From: Coprinellus micaceus
Taxonomy: Eukaryota > Basidiomycota > Agaricomycetes > Agaricales > Psathyrellaceae
NCBI GenBank assembly: GCA_951394405.1
Contig: OX596336.1
Location: forward strand, 124,001 to 188,000
Length of the DNA: 64,000 nucleotides
Direction: 5' to 3'
The position numbers and the translations under genes were made by a program. The notes under the pieces were generated by a model. It saw nothing but the letters and a program-made list of their open reading frames with translations. It ran no database searches and was not told the origin of the DNA. How positions within the stretch are numbered: the stretch's first letter is position 1; each line of letters begins with the position of its first letter. Positions 1 through 11,689 of the stretch are shown piece after piece.

Positions 1-124
1 GTGAGAACGTGATAGCGTAAAGTGGAAACGTCACAAGGGACATGCGCGGAGCATACCCTTTACTACGAACCATCATCTCGGCCTCTCCAACTTCGCGCCG
101 CCGACGTCAGGTCCCTATACCAGG

Positions 125-1110
125 ATGGAGAATGCGGTCTGCCCAGGTGCGTTCCGTATGGCGACGGCCCAGCGCAATGATTCGTCGTCTGAGTCGCATT
201 GCAGTGGATGGATGTCAAATACCCGTCGATATCGTTCTGCGATCTTCCGATGAGGTTCTCATCGGAGCACACAAGATCAACCTCGACTACTACACGGACG
301 GGTTCCCCACCGCAGACTCGACTTCCGACTGCAAGGAGCCAGTCGACCTCACTGAGGACGGCGATACCCTGAAGTTACTGATGCCTTTCGCCCATAAGGC
401 TCAGTACCCAGATCTATTCGATCTTTCTGAGCGTCGGCTTTTTGCTCTCGCTCATTCCGCTGAGAAGTACGTGGTCCACGCCGGGATCGGGGCGTGCAGC
501 ATTTTTATAAGGTGTGTGGGCGACGCGGTTCGTCTTGTCAGCGTGGCTGAAACTGTCCGACAGAGCTAAATGCCACCAATACCCATTCAAGGCGCTTGAT
601 TACGCAGTTAAATATAACTATACCAAGATTGCAGACCTCACAGCTCCGATGACACTATCGATAGAGCTTTCCCAAATGAAGCTAGTGCTCGGCGGCATTG
701 GGCTTTACGCATGGGTACGTCTTCAAAGTGTCATCGCTGAGGGACTCCACACTGACGGACCACAGCTTCAATACAAGACGACGTATATTGAAGGAATAAA
801 CGATATTCTCTACCGCCAGGGTGGTTCTACGCGAATGTGGAACAGACCGTTATCAGCGTTCGTGTGCAGTACTTGGGACGCGTACTTTCCGGACATACAG
901 AAATCAATCCCTCAGCCAAGCTACGCGTATCTGAGCCGGAATACGGGCGCGTCGCTGTTAAGCCTCTTCCAGTCGGAGAAGCCGAGGTGCCCAAGAAGTG
1001 GTTGCCGTTGTGACACCGCACTCAAGGAGTGGAAGGAGGACATGGTTGCACTGATTGATACTGTACCCGCGTTCAGTACATACCTCTCATCCTCCAACGT
1101 GGGGTCATAG
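125..1110 (+). CDS. BTB/POZ domain protein (paralog A)
   Basis: Exons 125-146, 205-511, 564-714 and 766-1110 give a 274-residue protein; all joins are GT-AG and in phase. The start is the ATG that yields MENAVCP, matching the short first exons of its paralogs. Residues about 8-110 are a BTB/POZ fold (PVDIVLRSSDEVLIGAHK, a GFP turn, then EKYVVH). BTB domains dimerise and often link substrates to Cullin-3 ligases; no kelch, MATH or zinc-finger partner domain is present, so the role is unknown. The last exon carries CPRSGCRCDTALKEW and ends near FSTYL, both shared with paralogs. It faces convergent paralog B. An upstream ATG at 42 is open but not paralog-like. Confidence 0.85.
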
Positions 1111-1645
1111 AGATGGTATAGTTTGCCTCATCTTGTTATACGAAGAAATATAGGGCTATTAGGAATATAGGGGACGTAAATAAAGTGTGGTGAAGCATTT
1201 CTACAGTCACAGGGCCAACCCGGTAAGCCGCGACGGATGCGATGTACTGGTGATTTTCACCCATTGCCTAGTCTTTTGGCGGAGGCTGGACAGCGGCTAT
1301 CTACACCTCAACCCTACATGTACCTCGGTTGACGTTCTTTTACCCGATCGCGATATATGCACCCTCGTCCCGGTGCACTGTTTGCTTCCCCTGATCAATG
1401 TCGGGCCCTGCATGAACGTCGCAAACCCCCGACGGTTGTTCCGTTCGTTGGGTGGTCAGACCCAAGCCAGGGAGTGGACAAAAATTCTGGTGCACTATCC
1501 GTTATGGGAAACGCACTCTAGGAGGTGGGCCCTTGGAAGGCTATCGAACCCGGAAAGTGTGTCGAAACACGGATAATTCGTGCTTATTCAGTACGCCGGT
1601 TCTGGTTGCAGGTTCTCGTAAACAAACTGTGGTACATAGGTCTGA
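1111..1645. other. intergenic spacer, no gene seen
   Basis: Lies between two convergent BTB genes, so it holds both 3' ends. Open frames here show no family resemblance or splice-consistent structure. Confidence 0.6.
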
Positions 1646-2668
1646 TCAACGACCCAAGAACGTGCTCAGGGAAGGAATCGCTGAGAGAAGGCCCACTGCA
1701 TCGGCTCTCCACTGCACGGCAATCTCGCCACAAGTACACCCGTAGGTCCTACACTGCAAGGTGTGCCTTTGAAACAGCAAGCCTGCCGTTGTACCTTTAA
1801 ATAGGCACAAATTCGTGAGAACGGGGTGCGAGAGGGATAGCTGGACTTGGGAAGCGTATTGGGCCCAGTTCTGACATTCCCCTTCAGTTCTGAGCCATCG
1901 TGGTGCGGCTTGCGAGGGATCAGCGGCTGAGGTCGCCACGCGGTTGAATAGGTTGGTGCTTCGTTCGAGATAGGTCATCTTGTACTGTAGCTGCAGGACG
2001 TGGTGTGGGTGAGAAAGGCAAGTACCTGGCGGTATAAACGAGGGGAAATACCCATGCAGACAGAGCTCTTGGGTCGTTGAGAATTCCTCGCATTGCCTCG
2101 AGCTCATACCCAATCGTACTTGGAGCCGCGAGGTCTACGATTGCGGTGTAGTCGTACTTCGTAGAGTATGCGAGCGCACGCGACGAGAATTCGCCCACCC
2201 TTGCCCTGGACAGACCGCGGTGAGTACGATATGCGGGTCGAGCGCCGTTTGAATCCTCATTGTTTCTCATGAAATGCTCACCGAATGCAGACGTTCGCAA
2301 CAGCCATAGCTGAATGAACCATGTACTTCTCTGCTGCATCAGCAAAACTGAACAGCGCAGCCTGGGGGAGCAGGTAGATGTCGGGGTAAGAGTGCTTATG
2401 GGTGAACTGCATCAGTCGATTCAGCGTCTCGCCGTCTTCGGTGAGTTCGACCGGCTCTTTCAAGTTCGATGTCGTATCGGCTGGAGCAAAGCCATCACTG
2501 AAGTTATCCAGGTTGGTTTTGTGGGCTCCGATAAGAACCTCGTCGCTCGATTTGAGTACGAGGTCTATGGGGAGTTGGCAATCTTCCACTATAGTCCAGG
2601 TGAGCTGGGTACCGGGTTCTCGGGGGCCAGCTGAACGCGAACGTACCCGGACACTTAGCTTCCTCCAT
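1646..2668 (-). CDS. BTB/POZ domain protein (paralog B)
   Basis: Minus-strand exons 2668-2647, 2588-2282, 2205-2052 and 1990-1646 give 275 residues. Exon lengths (22, 307, 154, 345 nt) match paralog A almost exactly. The first exon encodes MEEAKCP; an in-frame extension upstream to about 2770 is possible but not paralog-supported. The BTB part reads IDLVLKSSDEVLIGAHK, then PVELTEDGETL and EKYMVH. The last exon has CRTYGCTCGEIAVQW and ends FLGR just after a STFL motif. It belongs to the subgroup whose last exon begins LQYK. Cullin-3 adaptor activity would be an inference from the domain alone. Confidence 0.85.
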
Positions 2669-3210
2669 GGTGTCTCTCGTGGCCCCGTCCTCTAGTGAGC
2701 TTGTTTGCGAGTGTGGTGTGCCGTCTTCGTTGGCGGATGGCGGTTCAGAACAAGTTATCGATTCTATCAACGCGCCTGTCCGACCTTCTTGGTTCGGTCC
2801 TTCCGTCTGTCACTTGATCACATTCAGCACCGGGTTGCGGATTTTACGCGGTGCTGTGGCGCTGACCCATTCATATGGGTCGTTTCCCCAATTCTCCTTC
2901 AAAACTCTCGTTTCGCCGGCACATAACCTTATTCATTCATCTCGCTCTATCCCCTGTGCCTTACAAACTGGAACTCGCTGATAAGATATCGCAATGATCG
3001 CATGACTGGTCTTCCGAACCCAAAATCATCCCCCCTCTTCGTGGTCGGGAACGTCCCCCCCGACTCCGTATCCATCGAGCCACTGCTCCACGGCTTGACC
3101 CATCGATCTGAATAGCTCGACGCGTGGCTTGTAATGAATAATTCTTCCTGTCCACGAATCACAACGAGCCCCACCTGCCAAGAATCGGCGGGGGCAGTGC
3201 TGAAATCACT
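2669..3210. other. intergenic spacer
   Basis: Between the 5' end of BTB paralog B and the MYND gene. It should hold both upstream regions. No RNA gene or repeat recognised. Confidence 0.5.
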
Positions 3211-6054
3211 GTGATTCGACAATTGAATAGAAGACACGCCGAATCCTCCTTCCTTCCTTTCTCCCATCACATCGCCAGCCCTCAGCCTACCTCAGGACCA
3301 TCAGCACGCTCCCCCTTCCTGCGTTGTCCTAGATCATGCCCGGAGCGCGTATATCTCGCCAGGTACTATTTCGAAAGGTATTCCAGACAGGCACACTCCC
3401 TGATCTCTGCGTACTGCGTTCAGCTCCTCTCCCAGGCTAGAACAGGCACAATCGCATCGCTATGGACGTTGAACGATAGGATAACCCCGGAGACGTGTTC
3501 TCGAGAAGTCATCGACGTTGTGTTAATGCACCTGGAGCCCGACCTCATCCCAGTCCTCTCTGATGGCGATCGCCCGACGACACTTCATCTCAATGCCGCA
3601 CGGCGCGGCCTCGCGTGCACCCGCGCAATTCCCACCCTGGCGAAGGCATGCAGTGAAATCGCACCGCTAAAGGCCACATTTGTGACCCAAGTAACGAGCA
3701 AGCTCCACGAGATCTGCACCTGGAGTCTATACACCGTGGAGTCGTTCGCCTCGTTTCCAAGGCTCCTGATTCCTGGACTGCTGGACCTTGAAAACGTCTA
3801 TCTGTGGCAGGCGGACATGCTCTTTGAAATAATCCACCTGGACGATCATATCCTGCGCGGCTTGGTATCCGAGAGAGCGTTCCTGAAACTTCTCACTGAT
3901 CTTTGGTCAGGGCAACCTCGGCAAGGCCAATTCGCGATGAGATCGACAGACCACGGTCGGTTGAAGCAATGCCCGATTATCTACTGTATGCTCCAAGCAC
4001 TAGGATCAGGTGCTGGGCATCAAGCGCTCGCCGAGTACGTCGTGGCTGAAGGCTCTGAGCGTCAACGACGCTTTCTTGAAGGTATCGCAAAGCGACTCGG
4101 GCAGTTTCCCGAGTACCGAGAAGATGGATGTGTAGGGGAGAATATCGTCGGGCTTCTTGGAGTCGCACAGCGGATTGTTAGACAGGCCCCATCGCTCCAC
4201 GTCCCATTACAGAGAGCAAGGTTCTATGGGAATTTTGTGGCTGCTCTCTCCATGGCATTCCACTCTATTACTACCGCTCGACCCCCACACCCCCACCTCT
4301 CGAAAGTTGCTCAGGAATTCCTGGAGCACATAGCCGCTCTCTGTCGCCTTTTGGGGGATTCGCCGTCACGTGTACCCCGGGCATACGCTGAAATACTTTC
4401 CCTAAACCTGGTACCTCTTATGGTGAGGCTTGCGACCGCCATCCCATCAGATGGACGAGCGGCGGCTGCATCGGCCTACTTTGCGGAGATCTGTGGGTAC
4501 ATCGGGCGCTATGCCTATTTCCCCTCCGTTGCGAAACAGTTACACGAGATCGAGTACTCCGGTCTGCTCCACGAGAGGCTCCTGGAGACTCCGTATTTTT
4601 CCTCAGCTTGGCGAGACTTCAAAGGAAAGACCGACACTTTCGTGGGCAGGCTGCAGAGCATTCTATCTGAAGCCATCTCTTTGTGCGATAATCCGTGGGT
4701 GGGTACACCTGTCACACCGTCATTCCAACCTACTTACGAGACTGGGATCCTACAGTGCCCTGGAGGAGACGGTATCACCTCAAAGCAATAGAGGGGGTCA
4801 GACCTGGGATTTCGGGGCAATTCTGGCTCAATTCACGGCTCGATTCTGTGCTCGTCGCAGCATCAGAAGCGTGGGAGAATCGTGTTTTAACTCTGACCTC
4901 CCCGCCTCTCCCACCGATTCTCGGGTCGATCCTGAGAACGATTCCTGAAGGTTTAAGCCTGTCTGAAGGACCATATCTCACATAGATGAGGTGCAGACCA
5001 CCCAGAGACTCCACTTTTAAGTGATTTCATGTCATTGGGCAATGTATTACTTGATTTTGAATTGTTACATTTTTCCGAGCCAAATCCGTCGCTCTCGAGT
5101 CGGTTTCTCCCGAACCGAAGCAACTGCCGTCCAGAGAAAATTAGAGGGCAATCAATGTCCCTATTGCATGTGTAAACCAAGAAAACCAAGGTAAAATCAC
5201 TTCAGGTGCCTCTTTAATGCAAGGAAAATGTGCAGGTGGATATGGATGGGGGGAGAAGCGACTCAGAGAATCGCGATCCTGGCCCGCCGAGCGACTCCAG
5301 AGGCGCTCGCGCGACGATTCTGCAGACGCGCCGATTCTCGTTTTGATGCCACAAAATCGAATCCAGAATCGGATGTCAGAATCGCGTCAGAATCGCCACT
5401 CTGACCCCCCCTAGCTGCTCGTCTGTGACGTACTGTTCGGTCGATTGCCAAAAGCGCGATTGGACGGAAAGACATCACTCCGAATGTGGTCCTGCGCGTG
5501 CGTACCGCTGTTGTAGGTGGCGCCATAGATCATCCAAACTTGAAAGAGCACGTCCTAACACATGCCATATAGCTCGACGCTCCACTGGGACCCTCTACTC
5601 ACACTCTACCCGGGCGACTTACGCGAATGCAATCGCCCAGCTGTATCGCACGGTGGAGGCCAAAATACGGGAGGACGCGCGCAGTGTTTATCCCGCGGCT
5701 CCCTTCCACCATATCATTCCCATTGTAGATCTCAGATCGGAAGAGGCGTACAGCAACATTGAGCCTCTGCCTTCCAAGCTCGGTCTGCCAAGCTTTGAGC
5801 AGATCCAAGTGCCGGTTGGAAGCCCTAATCTCAACTTTCCAGAGACGTGGTTGCGGCCTCGCGTGACGGAGTTGTTTGATCATTATTCCAACGAAGGCGG
5901 AATCGAGGGGCCATTGAGGCTTATTGAAGCACGCTGCCTATGGGGGAGCGATCTCATAGTCACCCAGAATATTTTGCTAATGAAGCAGGACGATGGAAAC
6001 TTCAAACCAAAATACAGCATTCATCAGTACGGTGATCTCTCCTCCATGAAGTAG
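3211..6054 (+). pseudogene. MYND-type zinc-finger protein, split by a MITE
   Basis: A long frame (3211-4790) encodes about 526 residues of mainly alpha-helical sequence, like the N-terminal region of large Agaricomycete MYND-finger proteins. After a 621-bp insertion, a frame from about 5414 continues with YCSVDCQKRDW and ERHHSEC, the C-x3-C / W / H-x3-C second half of a MYND zinc finger, then a C-terminal domain to 6054. MYND fingers bind proline-rich peptides and serve in protein-protein contacts. The insertion puts a stop in frame. Removing it with one TA still leaves the flanks out of frame by one, so the copy is probably dead. The first codon of the long frame is GTG, so the true start is unknown and may lie in an upstream exon. 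Confidence 0.75.
4791..5411. mobile_element. MITE with TA target duplication inside the MYND gene
   Basis: About 621 bp bounded by inverted termini GAGGGGGTCAGA (left) and, read inward from the right, GGGGGGGTCAGA. Both ends are flanked by TA (4789-4790 and 5412-5413), as in Tc1/mariner-pogo elements. The ends are rich in GAATCG/CGATTC hexamers on both strands, roughly a dozen, a likely subterminal binding array. No transposase frame inside, so non-autonomous. It falls within the MYND finger. Confidence 0.8.
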
Positions 6055-6622
6055 CCCAGGAATACACGATTAGTGCATCCCCGCATTGCGTGATCCACTG
6101 GGCTTGACGCGATACATAGAGCTAGTACACGCATACCGAAAGTTTCAACGGGGTGGACGACATGGCTTCTGCGTTAGGGAATGGACCGGTTTTCCATCAG
6201 TGTCCGAGTGACGAATCTAAAGCGATGGTTTCTCGGAATTTCAAAAGGCCACCCTGCCGCAAACGAAAGCGCCTTATTTTAAATTGTCTCGTGTGGTGCT
6301 GAAAAGGGGCGACCCTGGTCGTTCTGTAGTACCCATCTGAAGTGGTCGTGTACTCACCATGCCAGTTCGCACAAGGAGTGGTGGTACTTTAGAGACACCG
6401 TACGGTGTTAGATTATATCTGACCACGTACTGTGACGAACACGATACTCCGTTGATCGACTGGGTCACGCGACGATACCACTTCAAGCGCCCGTAGTCCG
6501 AGATCGCAGGCGTCACGAGGCAAGGTGATAAGACGGTAGGATGGGACGCGTCATCTTCTCTTCCTTATCGATAACGTTCGCGGTACCTCTCCATCCCAGT
6601 ATCCGAGCAGAGTTTCGCCGGC
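6055..6622. other. intergenic spacer
   Basis: Between the broken MYND gene and BTB paralog D; presumably holds the promoter of D. No gene or repeat recognised. Confidence 0.5.
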
Positions 6623-7616
6623 ATGGGCACAGCAGTATGTCCTGGTAAGTTGGACTTCACGAGGTTGCATTCTTCTCACTCATTTCCCACTCGTTCGCAG
6701 TGATGGGTTGCCGAATCACAGTCGACGTCGTGCTGAAGTCGAGTGATGGTGCTCTTATTGGATCCCACAAAGCGAACCTAGATAGCTTCGGCGATGCGTT
6801 CCCTTCAGCACGCAATGGTCCCATCGATATGAGCGAAATTCAAGGCACAGTGAAGGCTCTGATGCACTATATACACCCTGGATCCCACCTAGACGTCTCC
6901 AGGCTAACGTCGAGGGAGCTCTTCAGCCTCGCGTACGCAGGGGAGAAGTACAAAGTCAGCGACGCCATGACCGCATGCAGCAGGTACATTATGTGAGTCT
7001 TCAACCCGTACTCCAGGACGTTGATCATGACTCGACGGCGGATAGGGGTTTGGTTGAGAAATACCCCGTTCGCTCGCTTGGGTACGCGGTAAAGTTCAAC
7101 TACCCGAAGATAGCCGATGCTGCTGCTCCCTGGACTGTGTTTCGGGATCCAGCTACCATGAAAAAGGTCCTAAAGGATGCTCAGGGGCTTTGCGCTTGGG
7201 TATGTTCGTTCGGAGGCTGGAAGGACGCAGGTAGCTAAGTACTTATCTCGCAGCTCGAATACAAGATGGACTTCATCGGGAAGCTCTGTCGCCAGCTGTC
7301 GATATCAGTTGAAGCCCAGACGGGTGTCGTGGACCTTTCTCAATGTCCGGCCTGGGACAAGTACCATTCCAGTGTCCTTGCAAAGTTCTCCGACATGGTT
7401 CAAGGAGGCCCGAGCCCAAGGCAGACAGAGAAGCACGGGGACATCTTCGACCCCGATATAGCGGCATGCCCCCGGTGGAACTGTCCATGTAAAACAGCTG
7501 GAGGCGGACGTTTGAACTTGGAAGATGTGAAGCGGATGTGGAGGGATCGGATTTTGGACGAGATGGAGGAGGAAGAACCCGTATTCACTACTAAATACCT
7601 TCGGCGCTCTGACTGA
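6623..7616 (+). CDS. BTB/POZ domain protein (paralog D)
   Basis: Exons 6623-6644, 6701-6992, 7046-7199 and 7254-7616 keep phase and give 276 residues. Exon 1 encodes MGTAVCP. The BTB core reads VDVVLKSSDGALIGSHK and ends EKYKVSDAM; the acidic linker between strands is shorter than in paralogs (292-nt exon rather than 307). Exon 2 encodes LGYAVKFNYPKIADAAAPW and ends in the usual Trp. The last exon starts LEYK, contains CPRWNCPCK, and ends TTKYLRRSD after an acidic stretch. The tRNA-Ala gene follows 167 bp downstream on the same strand. Function beyond BTB-mediated association is unknown. Confidence 0.85.
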
Positions 7617-7782
7617 TTGGTAATGCTGAACCCGCATCCCTTCCCCAAGCGTTCAGGCAATTGGTTTACACCCGTCCACATGAGCTTCAGTCGGTCCCTC
7701 GAGTATCCTTCTTTCGATCTTGAGCTTGGAGCCGTTGAGGGAAGAGGCGCTCGATATAGCTGCGTTTGCCTTCCCTGAACGT

Positions 7783-7874
7783 GGGCGTTTAGCGCAGTGG
7801 TAGCGCGTATGCTTTGCATGGTCCGTCGAGACCTTATTTGTATAAGGTCCAGGGTTCAATCCCCTGAACGTCCA
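7783..7874 (+). tRNA. tRNA-Ala(UGC) with a 20-nt intron
   Basis: Seven-pair acceptor stem GGGCGTT/AACGTCC (one G-T), D arm AGCGCAGTGGTAGCGC, and T arm with GGTTCAATCC. The anticodon stem TATGC (7808-7812) pairs with GTATA (7840-7844). The loop TTTGCA+T carries anticodon TGC at 7815-7817. An intron of about 20 nt (7819-7838) sits one base 3' of the anticodon, the standard eukaryotic position. Discriminator A at 7874; CCA is not encoded. The A box (TAGCGCAGTGG) and B box (GGTTCAATCC) also serve as the internal Pol III promoter. Confidence 0.93.
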
Positions 7875-8348
7875 GTGTTTTTGATCCGTTTTGGAGACCC
7901 GTCCTGCCTAACGAGTTCTCCAATAGGTGGTTTTGTAAATTGTAGTACCCCTGTCCCTTCAAGAGGCCATGAGCTCGAGAAGAGCGTCGAGGAGCAGAGA
8001 ACGCATCACCTCGGCTACTTTCCCAGTGGGGCAAGGTCTAGCTCGAACCCCAGTGTCAATCAGCCACTATTTCCTTTCCATACCCTGTGAGACGGCCTCT
8101 TGGCTTAGCTAGTTGGTGAAGGAGGCGCCAATGTGATTCCCGTTCACTATTTGATGGTGCACCGTCTTTCTTGCGATCCAACGTCGGGACCTATCAAGCT
8201 CTCAAGCGCCCGCCCGGCGGCAATTGGACCGCGTTCTGTCACGAGGTCTCCAATCATTGCCTCGAGGCTGGACATTTCCAGCCCGCTCGCCGCCACACCG
8301 TAGCTTCCCTGCATACCTGCCCATTCATCATTCCAATACTTCCCCACC
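7875..8348. other. spacer after the tRNA
   Basis: No Pol III T-run stands right after the tRNA except TTTT at 7879-7882 in GTTTTTG, a plausible terminator. The rest is upstream sequence of BTB paralog E. No gene seen. Confidence 0.5.
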
Positions 8349-9411
8349 ATGAGCAGCAGTATTCCCAGTTCCGACGACAAGGTACTGCTTGACGAGAGTG
8401 TAAAGTGCCCAGGTAGGCCGTTGCCCTCCAGGTTTCTCGCTTCGCTAACAAGTGGTGCCGAATACCCGAAATGCTAGCCACAGACTGTAACCTCCCCATC
8501 GACGTAGTCCTCCGATCCTCCGATAAACTTCTCATCGGGGCCCATCAAGACAACCTAGCTCAGTTCAGCGAAGGCTTCCCCTCTCCGTCTGATGTCAAAG
8601 CGACAGACGACCCGGTCGACCTGACTGAGGATAGTTCTACGCTGCGGTTGCTGGTGCAATTCATGCACAAACAGCGATATCCAAACCTATCGATCACAGC
8701 TACGTCTCTTGGGACGATCTTCAATCTCGCGGAGGCGGCCGAGAAGTACCTTGTGTACTCTGCCATGATCGCCTGTAATATCCGTATCGAGTGAGTTGAA
8801 CCACTCGCGGAGGTAGTCCTCCGACGTCCAAGCACTTATGGGGCCACAGCGACAGTTACGTGGTTGAACTGGATCCTTCCAGCGCACTCAAGTACGGTGT
8901 CAAGTTCAATTACCCGGAGGTCGCAAACCGCGCTGCGCTGTGGTGTTTGACCCGTTGCAGCGTAGACGACATTGTGAAAGCATTTGGGCCAGGGCACGAG
9001 CAATACGCCATCTCCTGGGTTAGTCCCAACATCGTGCATAGTCCACATGCTCAATGCTATGCGCAGATACGGTTCCGAGAGATGTATGTGTCCCTCATGG
9101 ACGTCATGACAAGCGGATCTACCGGGTATTTCAAATACAAGGGTACCTTCTCATTGTGCACAGGAGAACATTGGCACCTTTTCTACAATGCGGTGCTCGC
9201 CGACCTCCCGCGCACCCCGAGAAAGTTTTTGTCTACTGTTATCGAGAAGGGAGTTTCCCGGAACTTCTTGGCAGGAATACTGGATAACCACCGCTCCCAG
9301 ATCGGCGATGGGCGTACGGTGTGCGGCCAGTGTCGGATGCGCGTGAATAACTGGTCCTTGGAGTTCTTCAGGGCGTTGACAGACATTAGGCCGTTCGACA
9401 CCTTCCTCTAG
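8349..9411 (+). CDS. BTB/POZ domain protein (paralog E)
   Basis: Exons 8349-8412, 8478-8790, 8850-9018 and 9067-9411 give 296 residues in phase. The first exon is longer than in A-D (64 nt, MSSSIPSSDD...VKCP), a length shared with paralogs G and G'. The BTB core has IDVVLRSSDKLLIGAHQDNL, PVDLTEDSSTL and EKYLVYSAM. Exon 2 ends SW at the splice. The last exon starts with an RFREM segment and ends FDTFL, placing it in the RYRE subgroup. The Cys pair near the end is reduced to CGQC. Role beyond the BTB fold unknown. Confidence 0.85.
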
Positions 9412-9539
9412 TCCCACTGGCCTCGCACACTCACCATCACGTTCAAACGGACTCACAGTACGGGTGGGTGGATGTAGATACACAGGTGGCATATAATCTC
9501 AGTGGAGTAGGATCGAACTCTTTGTTGGGCCGAGATCAA

Positions 9540-9960
9540 TGGTATATGGAGCGAACAGAGAGCCTTCTCCTGCAGACCACTGTATGTAGGTCGGCGAGAC
9601 GTGCTGAATGCTTTGAATCCTCGAGAAGAAAGTACGAATATAGATGGTGATCGCAGCGCAGGACCGTTGGAGGAGTCCTTAAGAATGGAACTTGTACCGA
9701 CACCAACAATCATTGGGAGCGATTCTATGCTGAAGTGCTTCTCTAGAATCATAAGACATTGGAGGCAATCACAGGAGTGAATAAAGGGCAATTTTTCACC
9801 ATACATAGTACCCTGACGCTCTTTATGCAAGATCACCTCCACATCCTCGACGAATGTCCCAGTCGTGTTCTGCGGGGCTCGCGCGGAGAAGTGATCCGAC
9901 AACTGTTGTGTACCCTTGAGAAGTGTCGCTTTTTCCCTTCCAATCATCACGCCGCCATAA
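9540..9960 (+). pseudogene. Degraded last exon of a BTB paralog (F)
   Basis: Resembles the last exon of the minus-strand paralog F' (37332-37700): shared traits are a CCTTAAGAATGG stretch, a CATTGGG..TTCTA segment, a DHLHILD peptide and the downstream non-coding sequence. Frames are broken by shifts and stops, and no BTB exon lies upstream. It is the outer end of the left arm of the inverted duplication, so it is probably a truncated duplicate. Confidence 0.7.
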
Positions 9961-10160
9961 TCTGGAGCCATTTGTACTCGTACCGAAATGAAAATGCCCC
10001 CTTACCTCCGACCGTTGCCTTAAGCGCCCGTTCGTCATTCTGCCTCGTGTATCATCACGAGGCCTTCCGTCATAGGCTGTACGTATTCAATACAATGCCA
10101 TACAACGCCCGCTCACCATCCTTACAGTGCTCCCACACCCACCCCGTCCAGTTTCCGATC

Positions 10161-11351
10161 ATGAGTAGTACCGTTAAGAGTGACATAGCTGAAACCACTC
10201 TCAACGATGTTGTAAAGTGTCCAGGTACGCTCGGGACTATCCGCTACCTCTACGACGGTCTCGGATAACAAGTATCTGACCTGCGATGCCTCAGTACAGG
10301 AATGTACCATCCCCGTCGACATAGCCCTCCGATCCTCCGATAAGGTTCTGATCGGGGCCCATCAAGCCAACTTGGCCCAGTTCAGCGAAGCATTCCCCTC
10401 CCCAGATGCGGTCACCACCTCCGAAGAGCCTGTCGACCTCACTGAAACCGGCGACGTGCTCGCCCTACTCGTCCACTTCATGCACAAGTGCCGGCACCCC
10501 AACCTCGGACAAATTATGAAAGAAGGGCCCCCGCGTAAAACCATCTTTAGGCTCGCTGAAGCGGCTGAGAAGTACATGGTGTACCCCGCGATGATTGTGT
10601 GTAATCTCCGTATTGCGTGAGTCCCTCGATCGTATGCTGAGCCGACCATCTCTAGACTTCGACTGGTCGCTGACGTCGCTATAGCGAAGGGATGGCGGAC
10701 GACACACTAAACACCTTCGCCTACGCGGGAAAGTTCGGCTACCTTGAGATTGCGGACGAGGCAGCGTCGGAGCTCATCGATGTGAGTTCAGCGCTGATAA
10801 GGCAGAGCCTGGGGGAGACACACCCCCTATACTTGGCATGGGTACGTTCTTGGCATGACCGGAGCTTCGAAGAAGCACTTACTATTCTCTCTTAACCTCA
10901 CCAGTTCCGCTATCGGGAGCAGTTTGTCGAGGTCATAGACGCGATGGTAGGCGAACCAAGGGATTATTGTATGAGAGACAGCGTCAGTGCCAGTGCGGAG
11001 GCACGGCCCAGGATAACATATAAAGCGTGTGTCGACCCCACCAACCATTGGCGCAAATTCTACTCCACCGTCATTTCCTCCCTCCCCAAAACGACAAAGG
11101 ACCGTTTGACCCTCTTAAAGGGATGCTTGAAGAAAGGGGAACTCCTTAATTTCGTTACGAGGCACGATGTGAAGGATATACAGAAGGGGTCTTGCGGGGG
11201 GAAATGTTTCCATCGGGCCAGTGGGTGGGAGGAGGAGTGTTCCCGAGCATTCGCGGCGATAAAGCCCTTTAGCGCCTTTCTCGCTCCCACTGTCCCATCG
11301 GAGACCCAGCGCTGGGTCTGGATACGGATTGGAAAAAGGAATCCGCTCTAA
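10161..11351 (+). CDS. BTB/POZ domain protein (paralog G, left-arm copy)
   Basis: Exons 10161-10224, 10295-10616, 10685-10841 and 10905-11351 give 329 residues. The 64-nt first exon encodes MSSTVKSDIAETT...VKCP. The BTB core reads VDIALRSSDKVLIGAHQ, FSEAFPSPDAVTTSEE, and EKYMVYPAM. The last exon begins FRYREQ and carries a CGGKCFHRASGW motif. It runs on past the FSAFL motif for about 24 more residues, longer than most paralogs. Gene G' in the right arm is very close throughout, including intron positions; the C-terminal tail differs. Confidence 0.87.
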
Positions 11352-11530
11352 ATGACGATATGTATACTTTTTCTACAAGTATAGCAACAACGAGGACACG
11401 GTTACTCTATGATATACACAGACAATTAATCGGGACACATTCTAGGTGGTAGGTGGGTACGATGAATGCTAAGTGGTTAGGAGCGCGGAACTAAGCAATA
11501 AACCGGGATTGTCCTGGGTCGGGGCCTGAA

Positions 11531-11564
11531 GGGGGGGGGGGGGGGGTGACGGAGAGAGAGAGAG
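11531..11564. repeat. Poly-G run and GA microsatellite
   Basis: Sixteen G residues (11531-11546), then TGACG and about six GA units. The corresponding place in the right arm is a 63-bp CT tract at 35037-35099, so the tract differs in length and composition between the arms. Confidence 0.85.
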
Positions 11565-11689
11565 AACGTGGGTGTAGCAAGGAACGTGAAAGGGTATCGC
11601 AAAGGAACGCGAAACTAAACCATCAACTCATCCCAACGCAGGATCAACTCTCCGAATCCGGACAAACGACCCACCCTTCTCATCACCAA

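Noticed and set aside
8092..8125. D-arm-like GGCTTAGCTAGTTGGT suggesting a second tRNA
   Set aside because: No matching acceptor stem, anticodon arm or B box follows within 80 bp.
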